Assembly (NCBI GenBank): GCA_029204045.2
Contig: JAQNDB010000158.1
Span: 59,889-123,888, forward strand
DNA length: 64,000 bases
Direction: 5' to 3'
DNA from: Tillandsia leiboldiana
Taxonomy: Eukaryota > Streptophyta > Magnoliopsida > Poales > Bromeliaceae
Part shown: piece by piece, positions 43,075 through 54,122 of the stretch
How positions within the stretch are numbered: position 1 is the stretch's first letter
Layout: each line of letters opens with the position of its first letter
Made by a program: the position numbers and the translations under genes
Notes under the pieces: generated by a model
What the model was told of the DNA's origin: nothing
The model's database searches: none
What the model saw: the letters and a program-made list of their open reading frames with translations, nothing else

Positions 43075-46000
43075 GTTTGCCTTTCGGATGCCATCGTCGA
43101 AAAATGGAATTAGTTTTGCACAAAACGGATGCCGTATTAGGATTCAGCACGGAAAAACGATGGAAAACGGCCATTCACTTGTATTTTTCTGAGTCCGGAC
43201 GCCCAAAAAGGGATACCTGGAAGTTTCTGGCACGTTTTGGTGCGTGGGGGAGCCGTGGACCGGCGGGTAGGACACGTGGCAGCTGTGGATTGACCGGTGC
43301 ACGCGTCCCGGTCCACGGAGTGGAGCGCTGGAGTAGTGGACCAGGCGGGGTTGGCCACGTGGCCGCGCCGGATTGGTGGGCGCAGCGCACTCGGTCCACG
43401 GGAGAGCGCGGCCGGGTGCATGGATCGGGGGGGGGGGGCACGTGGTAGCTAGCTATTGGGTCGGTGCAGTGGGCGTGGCGCACGCGGGGAGTGCGCGGGC
43501 CGGCGGGCGGTGTGGACAGTGGTGTGCCACGTGGTGGCTTCCCATTGGTGGTGCATGGGACACGTGGCGGATTCTGATTCGGCAGGTGCACGGGGGTGTG
43601 TGCACCGGGCGCAGCGAATCCCGAGGCTGACACATGGCGCGCGGGCATTGGGCGCGACACTGTGCACGTGCGGGTGTGGCAGGCGGCATGGTAGGGCGAC
43701 CCGGCTGGCGTGGCGGGCGGGCCAGCGTGCGTAAGGCACGCTGGTGCCAGGTGGCGCCCCGCCATTGGCGGGCGCCACCTACCCCGTTGAGCAGCGCGGG
43801 ACACGCGGCGGGGCCCGAGCGGCTGGGCGCCGCTGTTCCGTGTTCGGGACACGCGTTGCGCCCAGGCGCGTTCGGGCGCTGGTCGTGTAGGCTGGGCCGG
43901 GCGCGGTTTCGGGCCCGAATTAATTTGGGCGCCCGAATTAATTCGGGCGCCCGAATTTAAGGGCCTAAATCCGTTGGTGGGCTAGGCTATAAATAGCCCA
44001 CCTCCTCCTCCCTTCTTCTTCTTTTCCGGGCTTTAGAGAGAGAATGAGAGAGAGTGACCTGAAGTGAAGTTGTTCCTCTCTCTATCCTCCATCTCTCTAG
44101 GGAGTTCCAAGATTTTAGGAGTCTTCGGCATCGAGATCTCTCCGATGCGGCGCGCTTCGACGTTTCACTTTTTCGGCCCATTTCTATCGCTGTTCAGTTC
44201 GAAAAATCCCCTGCGCCAACCAGGAGGAAATTTTGGGCGATTTTTGTGGCAACGTGTTCCTAAGAGGTAGGCCTTCGATTTTTGTGTTGATTGTTTCGCT
44301 CCATTTTGGGTTTTTGGCATGGTTCCCGTGGCCTCTTTTAACCCTATTTTCTGTGGTGACTTTCTAGACAGAGCTGGCTTGTTTATTTTTTATCTTGGCC
44401 TACGAGCATTAAAACGGAGCGTATAAGTACTCGTTTTGGATCTACTCGTCGCGAGGATCGCAGCAATAATTTTTGTGGATTTTTCAGAGGAATGCGTAGA
44501 GGTGTTATTCCCCTTTTTTCTGTGCTGTTTTGCAAATAGCAAATGCTGTTTTCCGGGGAAGGCCCATTAATGTCGAGTTCGGATATTTTGCAGTGATTCG
44601 CAAATTCTGGGGTTGTGGGGATAGTTGTTGGATAGCGAGGAGTTCTTTTACAGTTGGGGAGTTTTGTGGACTTGGATTTGCGTGCCAGGTGGGTGGTTGT
44701 TGCATACCTCAATTTTTGACTTGCTCACTAAGTTTATTAGAGAATTCCCCATATTGGACTTATTAATTTATCCCCCCTTGACGTCCATGCTTAAATTAAT
44801 ATAAATGTGAGCCGATCATGTGAGACTAATCTTGTGGATATATCATGTTGGGAATAATGTTGGGAAAATACTATTATGGAAACATGATTGTGGGAATATT
44901 ATAGTGGTGATAATTAACATGCCATGTTAGCACATAGACTTGTATGAAAGTTGATTAAATGGAACAGGATAACATATTTATGTGCGGGTACTACTTTGAT
45001 GATTTATTATGGATAATGGGTTATAGACATGTGTAGTTGGTTAGTGATTTTGGCATGATGGTTATATATATGCGGGGCTATTATTTGATACACATGTGGA
45101 ACTATTATTTGATACACTCTCTTTCATCTTTCATAAGGACATTTGCATGCTTGTATGGACATCTAGATAGGCCACTATTTATTGCTACACTATTATATAG
45201 GGACTTGACTTAGGGGAAACCATGATTGTTCTTTTCTCCTTTTCATTTAGACTTCTGATGCATGTTGCTCGAGTTTGAGCAGGGATGGGGATAGTGTAGT
45301 CGAGGCCATTGAGTTTGGGATAGGTTAGACTCGATTATGGATTGTGGGGCATTGTGGTAACCGCGGACATTAGGCGGTTGACCAGATGTTGATTACTTTA
45401 TCAGATTTGGACTTGTGGGGTATTGCGGCGACCGCGGACATTGGGCGGTTGACCGGATGTTTACTTATGCATCAGATTGGGTATCCGATTTCTCTAGTGG
45501 ATGGAGTTTCCCACTTATTGAGTACTATTGCATCTGATTGGGGATCGGATTTCATTAGTGGATGGAGTTTCCCACTTCGATCAGAGTCGTGATCCAGTCC
45601 TGCTATTTTATATTACTTGTGGCTTATAAATTTACTCGTGTGGGTCGCTCCCCTCGAGTGCCACTCTGGAGTGTGCGACAGGCAGGATTTGAGTCCTTGA
45701 GACTCCTTCCCATCGGTGCTATGCGTAGGCTGGCATACCCAATATGGTAGGCACAGCAGGCAGTACCAGTTTTATTGGTCCATCGATTGGGTTTATTCAG
45801 GCAGACTCTTTTACTGATGCATTCATATAGTGACTATTTTTGGCACTGCATTTAGAGGCATACTAGTGGCGGTTATTCAGTTTCAGCAGTTTATTTACCT
45901 TACCACTTTTCCTTTTTCATTGCCTCTGGTAGACTTAGTGGGTACGTCAGAGTTTGAGGCTTTACCCACAGGGGGAGGCTACTGGTTTACTAGGGGTTCT

Positions 46001-46495
46001 CACCCCCATTATTGTTTTTCCTCTTTTCTCCCTTTGTTTTGCAGAGTCTTCTGCGGGAGTTGCTGATCTTTCGGTCGTTGTTCGAGGCGAGGGAGTCACG
46101 AGCAAGATCATTACCTGCCCGAGGAGTGTAGCTGTATCCCCTAGTTGGAGACTTTTAGTACTGTCAGCTGGATTTTGTATAGTATACTTTGAGAGGGATC
46201 TTTGGTATTTTGAGAGATTATTGTACTATAGTTTTAGTTTACCTCCCTTTTTGGAGTTGTGAGATGCTGTATTGAGGATATTGCAAGATGATTATTTATA
46301 TTTGAGAAGATAGATATTGTACTTTATTTCATGATGTATAGTGATCGGATTTTATTTTACAGCATTTTATTCCCGCTCTGATATTTGTATGGCAATAGTA
46401 CTATCTTTTGCAGATTAGACGCTTCGCCTAGGCAGGATTTCCCGTATGGGTGGCGGATCTGTTAGCGAGCCCAGGTCGCAGTTCGACCCATGGGG
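43075..46495 (+). repeat. LTR-6: gypsy (Tekay-type) LTR, 5' part missing
   Basis: It aligns with the Tek-2 LTR from a point some 300 bases after its start, and ends with the CGGATCTGTTAGCGAGCC block near 46455. It has six CACGTG sites (43273, 43356, 43439, 43528, 43561, 43665), a TATA box TATAAATA at 43988-43995, and GGAYNTTRG hairpins at 45359-45379 and 45429-45451. AGTGG/CCACT hairpins are near 45494 and 45558. No coding content. Confidence 0.8.
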
Positions 46496-47304
46496 TGTCA
46501 TGCCCCGGGGGTTTAAAATAAGCAGAAAACGTGTACATTTTTTTTAAAATAGTACACCCGCCGGGTACCTGCGCAGATCCGCCACACATACAAATTCACC
46601 CCGCAAACGGACGGAGTCTCCTTTGTATATGCGCGACATCGCAAGCATAAATCATACTTTAACCACACTAGCCAAGAAGTTAAGTTGAAGGAAAAATATC
46701 ATCATGCACACTAACCAAGCCGGCCACCTGCATTTTGAAAGGATAAATCCACGGATTGTAAAACGGTGCCCACACGAGACCTAAATTTTATTAAACATTT
46801 TCGCAATCTTTTCACTTGATTTGAAATGAGTGGCAGAAACAACTAGTAAGGGGAAATGTTCATCCACGATAAGACACAGTTCAAACCCAACATCCACAGT
46901 AATGTATCACACACACATAAGCTAACTAACCGAAATAATCAAAACGTAAGTAAAAGAAAGGTCACCAGCCCCTAATCGGGCTAAAATCCTCGAGTCACAG
47001 CCTCACTGTTGTCCCGGATCCCACCCCTCACCGAACCTGTCACAGTGTGGGAAGTCAGTGACCAAAGAGTAAGAGGTAGAGGTAAAACATATAAGATGCT
47101 ATAAGTACTGAAAGAAAAGCAAACCGATAAACCAGAGCATCCAAAACGCCCCCTCATGAATCCACAATACCCCTGTAAGTCAGAACGGAACACCTGCCAA
47201 AAGGTCTAAGGACCCCAAGCGAAACGAAACACCTTGTTCTCACCTTGGTGCTTTTAACCCCTCTACGGTACTTGTGCGGCACCTTAAGTAACCGTAAGGG
47301 GTCC
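46496..47304 (-). repeat. LTR-7: fragment of a Tek-8-family LTR
   Basis: It starts TGTCATGCCCCGGGGG and matches the end of the Tek-8 LTR in opposite orientation (the GAGTCTCCTTTGTATATG block, the TGTCA-GTGGGAAGTCAGTGAC block). It is cut at 47304 by the Tek-4 insertion, whose target duplication GGTCC is at 47300-47304. Confidence 0.75.
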
Positions 47305-47823
47305 TGTAGAACACCGGGATTTGGACGATGCACCGACCTTGCAGGATGGTGTGGTGCGGAGGAGTTTGCCTTGGTTGTGTCCCATTTTTGTGTTTGCAGA
47401 GGAGTTCGGGTTGATTTGGATCCCCGCGGAAGCCTCTGCTTGTTTCGGGCTTTGTACGCGTTAGGTGACTGGTACGGGAAGCGCCGACACCACTATGGGT
47501 TGCAGAAAAATTGGGAAACACTTGGAGCAGGTGTATTTTCAGTTTACAGCGAGGTTCGGGAGGTTCCGGACTGACGCGGAAGACCCGGAGGCAAAAAGTG
47601 AGTCGGAACTGGCAATTTTGGAGCCGGTATTTGATTTGAGCACCCCGACTCAACGGTTGAGCTTTTTGAAGAGAAAAAGCTGTGAGCGCGTGTACTTTTG
47701 AATTACAGCGGAGCTCGGGAGGTTCCGGGCAGCGGCGGAGGGCCCGAGGGCAAAAAGTGAGTTGGAGTTGGGTTTTTGGAATTAAGTTAATTAAGTTAAT
47801 TAATTTTATTTAAAGCTTTGCTT

Positions 47824-47831
47824 TATAAAAA
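47824..47831 (+). promoter_or_regulatory. TATA box, Tek-4 5' LTR
   Basis: TATAAAAA lies after an AT-rich stretch; the same is at 54642-54649 in the 3' LTR. Confidence 0.7.
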
Positions 47832-47855
47832 CCCCTCCCCTCCACCTCTGTAGCA

Positions 47856-47929
47856 AAGGAAAAGAGAAAGAAAGAAAGAAAAAGGAAAAAGAGAAAAAGA
47901 GAGGAAAGGGAAGAAGAAGAAGAAGAGGA
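47856..47929 (+). repeat. Purine-only tract of about 70 bases in the Tek-4 leader
   Basis: It is an almost unbroken run of A and G with GAAA and GAA repeats, just downstream of the TATA box. The copy in the 3' LTR is at about 54675-54747. Confidence 0.75.
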
Positions 47930-48179
47930 TGGGTTTGAAGGAAGCAACTCTTGGGCGTTTTCTTCTCCGAGCGTGGACGGGAGCCGAGCGAGGACCGGCG
48001 TGCCGCGTGGAGGTTGGATTTATTTTATTTTATTCTTTTCTCTCTTTTCTTCTCCCCGTGGGCGGAGCCTTGCGGACTTGTCGTCCGGGTTGTGGCGTGG
48101 CTGCGCGAGTCGCGCGCTCGCGTTTCGGCGGCGCGTGATCGGGGGGACGGCGGCCGTGCGCTGGGGGCGCTTGCGCGCT

Positions 48180-49260
48180 GCGCGCCGGGCTGCCTTGGGG
48201 CTTGCGCGGCCCTGCAGGCCGAGCGCTGTGCACGCGGCACTGCAGGGGTGCCGCGCGGGCAGCCCCTGTGCCGCGCGGCCTGGCAGGCCGCGCGGGGCGC
48301 GCGACCCTGCAGGGGTGCCGCGCGGGCAGCCCCGTGCCGCGCGGCCTTGCAGGCCGCGCGGGGGCGCGCGGCACTGCAAGGTGCCGCGCGGGCGGCCTTG
48401 GGGCCAGTGCGGCCCTGCAGCCGCGCGCTGGGCGCGCGGCACTGCAGGGGTTGCCGCGCGGGCATCCCCTGTGCCGCGCGACCTTGCAGGCCGCGCGCTG
48501 TGCGCGCGGCACTGCAAGGTGCCGCGCGGGGCCCTGCGGGCCGCGCCCGTGGCGCGCGGCCCTGCAGGGGCCCCGCGCGGGCGGCCCTGCAGGGGCCCCG
48601 CGCGGGCGGCCCCTGTGCCGCGCGGGCCTGCGGGCCGCGCCCGTGGGCGCGCGGCCCTCGGGGCCCAGCCGCGGGGGCGGCCCTGTGCCGCGCGTGCTGC
48701 GGGCAGCGCCCGTGGGCGCGCGGCCCTGCAGGGGCCCCGCGCGGGCGGCCCTGTGCCGCGCGGGCCTGCGGGCCGCGCCCGGGGGCGCGCGGCCCTGCAG
48801 GGGGCCCCGCGCGGGCGGCCCGGTGCCGCGCGGGCCTGCGGGCCGCGTCCCCCGTGGGCGCGCGGCCCTGCAGGGGCCCCGCGCGGGCGCCCCGGTGCAG
48901 CGCGGGGCCTGCGGGCCGCGCCCGTAGGGCGCGCGGCCCTGCAGGGGGCCCGCGCGGGCGGCCCTGTGCCGCGCGGGCCTGCGGGCCGCGCCCGGGGGCG
49001 CGCGGCCCTGCAGGGGCCCCGCGCGGGCGGCCCTGTGCCGCGCGGGCCTGCGGGCCGCGCCCGGGGGCGCGCGGCCCTGCAGGGGCCCCGCGCTGGGCGG
49101 CCCTGTGCCGCGCGGGCCTGCAGGCCGCGCCCGTGGGCGCGCGGCCCTGCAGGGGGCCCCCGCGCGGGCGGCCCTGTGCCGCGCGGGCCTGCAGGCTGCG
49201 CCCGTGGGCGCGCGGCCCTGCAGGGGCCCCGCGCGGGCGGCCTTGTGCCGCACGGGCTTG
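48180..49260 (+). repeat. GC-rich tandem repeats, about 67-69 bp unit (5' LTR)
   Basis: Units are marked by CCCTGCAGGGG and GCCGCGCGGGCCTGC. Roughly 15 units, with two sub-types (the first third has GCAGCCCC, the rest GGCGGCCCTG). Each unit contains nested GC palindromes. The lack of A and T removes stop codons in every frame. Confidence 0.8.
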
Positions 49261-49776
49261 CTGGGCGCCGCGCGGGCGGCTGGGTCAGCTCCGCGCGGCT
49301 GGGTTTTTGGGGGCCGTGCAGCTGCGCCGCTTTGGCCGCGCAGGCTGCGACTCGGCGACGCGCCGCGCGTGAGTGCGCGATGGGTTTTCCGCGCAGCGCG
49401 CGGCGTTTCTCGTCGCCGGATGGGTTTTTTCTCGCCTTTGTGAGCGCGGTTGTAGCCGCATGTTTCTGATTCCGGTCCCTCTTCTTGTCTCGCAGTTGTG
49501 GCATTGTGTTAGCTTCTCACGTGGCCGGTGGTGCGTGTTTTGCCGTGTGGAGCTGCGGGATCGCGTCGGGACCTCCGTTTGGCGCACAGTTTTCGCGGGT
49601 TGATCGCAGGTGGGTTGGTTTCTCCCAATGAACTACGGAATGCCCTTTATGCTTCCGAATGCAAAGGTATCGTATCCTTACTATCAGGTAATTGCGGAAC
49701 AGTCGTGCAAGTCGAGGGTTGTCGTTTCCGACTTGGACACGAGTGTTAGTCGCATCGTTAGAGTAAACGAGTTGTA

Positions 49777-50213
49777 CTGGCGAGGTTACCAGATGAGTAG
49801 ATACCACTGGCAGAGTTACCAGATGGGTATAAATCACTGGCTGAGTTACCAGATGAGTAGATACCACTGGCAGAGTTACCAGATGGGTATAAATCACTGG
49901 CTGAGTTACCAGATGAGTAGATACCACTGGCTGAGTTACCAGATGGGTATAAATCACTGGCTGAGTTACCAGATGAGTAGATACCACTGGCGGGGTTACC
50001 AGATGGGTATAAATCACTGGCTGAGTTACCAGATGAGTAGATACCACTGGCTGGGTTACCAGATGGGTATAAATCACTGGCTGAGTTACCAGATGAGTAG
50101 ATACCACTGGCAGAGTTACCATATGGTATAAATCACTGGCTGAGTTACCAGATGTGTAGATATCACTGGCTGAGTTACCAGATGTGTAGATATCACTGGC
50201 TGAGTTACCAGAT
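49777..50213 (+). repeat. 30-bp satellite in the Tek-4 5' LTR
   Basis: Two alternating 30-bp variants make a 60-bp higher-order unit: one with GATGAGTAGATACCA, the other with GATGGGTATAAATCA. Each monomer contains CTGG and CCAG arms around CTGAGTTA or a variant. The copy in the 3' LTR is at 56609-57045. Confidence 0.9.
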
Positions 50214-50935
50214 AGATAGTTATGCCCTGGCCGAGTCACCAGGCGGTTACTAGAAGGGATTGAGGTGGCCTTCTAGTGTCTTGTAGAGTTCTAGCAGTCC
50301 CAGTGCGGGGGCGGAAACTATGGGCGCCTAAGCCTACAGCCTGTTCTTATTTGATAAGGGCTGTAGGGGGCGCAGACGTTCGTAGTTTCCAGGCCTCCCG
50401 TGAGAGAGACAGAGAACTTACTTCCAGCATTGCATTGAGACATGTAGCGATAGATTCATTTCCAGTTATCTATCTATCTATCTATCTACCTATCTATTTG
50501 TGTTTTTGTCTCCCGCAGACTGAGTGGGTGTACCGTGGGTTTAGCTTTGGTACCCACTGAGATCTGACTGTTGCAGTAGATCTCACACCCGCTGTGATGA
50601 CAGGTGTTCCTGAGGCGACCGTTCCAGGTGTGGCTCGTTCGGAGCTTTCTGACCGAGGTAAGGGCGTGGCTGGCTTGCTCCTACCCGAGTCGGTGGTGTC
50701 GGTGTTAGTGTCACTTGTACTTTTTAGTTTCCACTTTTGTACTTATGTTGTGGGTGCTAGTGGACTGGTGTACTTGGACTTTTCACCGCTTAGTGTTTCA
50801 GCTTCCTTTCAGCTCTGATACTTGTTAGCTATAGATCTCTTTTGCAGGTTAGACGCTTCGTCTGTACGGCAGTTTCCGTACAGACGGCGGATCTGTTGGC
50901 GAGCCCGGGTCGCAGTTCGACCCCGGGGCGTGACA

Positions 50936-53900
50936 GATTAGGTGGTATCAGAGCCTAGGATTATAGGTCGTTGTGGACTTAGAGACCCTAGGCTTTTGGT
51001 GGGACAGTGGGAATACTGTCGTGGGAGACGTGACCTTAGCGAGAGTCTTGTCTGAGGGTGTACCTCCCCCAGAGGATTGGGGTGAGTGACCTCGCATGTT
51101 TTTCTCTAAAGGTGATTGTGTTGGCTGCAGACAACATAATGCTTTAGAAAGGTTAACATGTTTAGACTTTCGTTTGTTTGGGTCGAGAAAGTCTTGGTCC
51201 TAATGTTTGTCTGTTGCAGTGGTTTTTGGATGCTTCCGAGACGCCGTGCAGCGGCGAGGGCGTGTTTGACCCGGGATGAGGGGCTCGTATAGCGGAAAGC
51301 TAAATGGATGGAGCCGAGAGAGGCTTGAGAGATCCAGGCCCAAGCAGTCCTGGTATTTGTGGCGTTACGGCGCCAGGAGGAGAGAGCATGGAGCGTGGGA
51401 TGCACATGCTTGGACCGAGAGCATCTCCCGGAGTATCGTCAGTAGTACCTCCGGCCGCGACTTCGTCGATTTCTGTTCCGGATCGCACCATTGATGGTGC
51501 GGAAGCAGCGAGAGGTTGCTGATAGGTTGTGTACCGCATCCAGTTCCATCCCCGGTAGATTTCGGGACTGAGTTGGAGCCGTGAGAGGCCGAGAACTGGA
51601 ATGCTGTTATGGAAGATTTGTTCGAGGATTTGTTCATCCAGGATAAGCATCAGGGCGCTTGGTTATGCACTTTTGCTTTCGGACGCCAAGAGAGCTGGTG
51701 GCGTCGGATTCGTCTTGTTGGACCATCGGGAGCGCTGTTGATGTTCTGGGGTGAGTTTCTGTGACGGTTGAGCGGTGTATCCCTGGTCGCCCAGGATGAG
51801 GCTTAAAGGTTGGTTGTGTTCGAGTGGGAACCGCCTCAAGATGCCTATCTCTTTGTGCATTTTCGGCGATTGCCGACCTTGGATGCAGTGAGGGTGCATG
51901 CTCGATGGATTGACCGAGGATCAGTGATCCCGTCCGAGGGAGACGGTGAGCGGGGGACCCGCTTCGGAGAGAGAGCTCCGGCATCGCCGATTTTGCGATA
52001 GTCGCGTGATTCGAGGTTGCCGTGATTCCACCCTCTAGATCAGGGGTCTCAGAGGAGACAGAGACCAGGAAGTTCTCGACAGTGCTCGCTTCAGCAGCAG
52101 TGCCAGGATGTGAGTTTCCCTTCTGCAGGGCCGCGTTCTTCGTCAGGGTTGTGGATCGCGTCTCACCTGGTGTGGTCGTCGGAGTTGGAGCTTGCTTAAT
52201 GCCAACGCCGCTTGTGCGTTTCGGCAGAGCAGGGGTACCTTCGTGTGGGCCAGTGTCAGGACTGACGGTTGTGCACTTTTGGATCAGTTTTCAGATCACG
52301 TGAAGCACGTGGATGAGTGCTGCCTGTCCTGCCAGTGCGACTAGGACTTTGGATTGATCATCGAGATGTTAGTCCTACATCAGTGCAGAGGTGTTGATAC
52401 GAGGTTGGATAGGAATCGGCCGTCCCAATTTATGCTATCATGGATTGTCGAGAGAGAAGACATTGACCCTCCGTGGACCTGGTCAGGAGGAGGGTATTTT
52501 TTTATAGCATGTGATGAGATATATGATGCCCTGGCTGAGTTACCAGGAGGTTACCTGCCCCTGGCTGAGTTACCAGGAGGTTACTTGCCCCTGGCCGAGT
52601 TACCAGGTGGTTGATGCCCCTGGCCGAGTTACCAGGTGCTTACTAGATTGGGACTGAGATCGAGACAGTGATTGACGTGGTTCGGGAACCGCGCCAACTT
52701 CGACAGCACCTCGTGGAGTATCAACCGTGAGACAGAGAGAGCTGTGAGCGCAGTTGTGAGATTTGGCGGATCGAGAGGTCTGTGAGACCTAGTACCTCGT
52801 CGTGGGGATACGACAGTAAGGTTCCAGGCAGTTGTTACACAGTGGTGATGTCACGTTGTGGGTACACAACCGTGTGAGTCTTGTAAGGTTCGAACTTGAT
52901 TAGTCTCACCTTGTGCTCTGGCAGATGCCTTCGAGTGATTGATATCTTTATGGAACCTTACAGCCAAGGGTTGTGCCTGGATACTGATCCGGAACCAGTA
53001 GGGCAGTTTGAGCGGTTTGCGTGGTCAAGTAGATTGACTAATGCCCTACTGATTTGAGAACTGTGTTTTTCCCTGTTTCACTGGGCGGGTTGGTGGTGTT
53101 ACCGTCGTGGGTTTTTGCTTATCTCCGAGGCGACTTGGAGCTTGAGGGGCTCTTGGGGATGGTGCTACAACTTCTATGGAGGAAGAAGTTGGTTGCCTAG
53201 CTTTGAGAGTTGCACTTGGGCATCGAAAATTTTGTGGTTAGGCCTTGTGTTTCAGCCGCGTGAGTGACGGAGGACCCAACGAGGTGAGATACCGTTTGGG
53301 CTGGGCCTGGACCCATGTTAAAGTCAGAGATCAGAAGCTCTTGGACTATGCAAGGCCAGTGTAACTTGCGAGAGGCAAAGCTGAGGAAGATACCAGCATT
53401 GATCCGGATATTGCCGTGTTAGTGAGGTCATGGAATTATTCTTGAATCCTCAAACCTTAAGTGCTTGGACACTCAGGAAGTCGGGTCGAGGTAGCGCCGG
53501 TGGATAGATTTTGCAAGGATGTTTGATTGCCTTATCCCGGCGAGGACATTTTGTTCAGTACGCCCTGTTTAGGCGAGCAGTGTAACCCTGGGAATTGAGT
53601 GCCAGAATCGAGAGAAGGTTCTCGAGGTTGAAGTTTCTCCCCTGTCAAGGGAGGTGATCCATGTTTTGTGGAACTGGAGCTTTGGTGGCTATGAAGCATC
53701 TGAGTTTTGCCTTAAGGAGGCTTGAACATCGGTTTTTGAGATCTCGAATCTAGGGAGACTACCAGCCTGAGAGTTATATATAGAAATGAGTTATGCGAGA
53801 TGGGGATCCTCGAGCTGGGATCAGGCTGGTTGAGGTCTATTTGAACCCTGCAAATTTTGTTTTGTTTTCCCTTCCTTGGAGATGGGCGAGGATTGCGTTA

Positions 53901-54122
53901 TCCTCTTCGACCGTTGCATTTTCTTGTTAGTGAAACAGAAGAATTTTGCAGTCGAATCATTCCTTTGGGGAAGGTTCAGTGTTGTCAGCACGAGGAATGT
54001 GAGTGACCACTTGAGAGCCTTGGGCAATCTAGGGATCTTCTATCCCTTTTGTTTTTGATTTACCCTCCTAAGTATGGATTTAGTTGGGTTTCGAGGACGA
54101 ACCCTTTTTAAGGGGGGGAGAG
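50936..54122 (+). pseudogene. Tek-4 interior: decayed gypsy gag-pol
   Basis: It begins GATTAGG then the primer-binding site TGGTATCAGAGC (50943-50954) and ends with a polypurine tract AAGGGGGGGAGAG at the 3' LTR. Leader and gag traces match Tek-3 (for example around 51240-51260 and 51890-51960). An RT trace is at about 53161-53200 (the GTGCTACAACTTCTATGGA block) followed by a decayed FLGHVIS/AAG block. RNase H, integrase and chromodomain are absent or unrecognisable. A 30-bp repeat array is at 52530-52640. Nothing here encodes a protein of plausible length. Confidence 0.8.
52530..52637 (+). repeat. Four 30-bp repeats inside the Tek-4 interior
   Basis: Units at 52530, 52560, 52590 and 52619, each with arms CCTGG/CCAGG around CTGAGTTA or CCGAGTTA. 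The same core forms the LTR satellite of this element. Tek-3 has unrelated 27-bp repeats at the equivalent place. Confidence 0.8.

Larger units (their letters stand above)
47305..50935 (+). repeat. Tek-4 5' LTR
   Basis: It is 3631 bp, TGTAGAACACC...GGGGCGTGACA. In order: TATA box (47824), purine tract, GC-rich tandem repeats, 30-bp satellite, TATC microsatellite (50466-50498), conserved end. Long open frames over the GC repeats exist in several frames of both strands and are not genes. Confidence 0.95.

Noticed and set aside
47951..49504. Open frames of 400-500 codons on both strands
   Set aside because: They overlay GC-rich tandem repeats, run in several frames of both strands, and encode only Ala/Arg/Gly/Pro repeats. 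Absence of stops follows from composition. The same holds for 54769-56419 and 58044-59360.
49777..50213. CRISPR-like array
   Set aside because: Repeats are contiguous 30-bp monomers without unique spacers, in a plant LTR.
49517..50239. 240-codon and 173-codon frames with repeats such as THLVTQPV and YQMSRYHWQS
   Set aside because: Translation of the 30-bp satellite; unit length divisible by three keeps all frames open.
50466..50498. TATC microsatellite as a regulatory element
   Set aside because: Simple repeat kept in Tek-3 and Tek-4 LTRs with no further sign of function.
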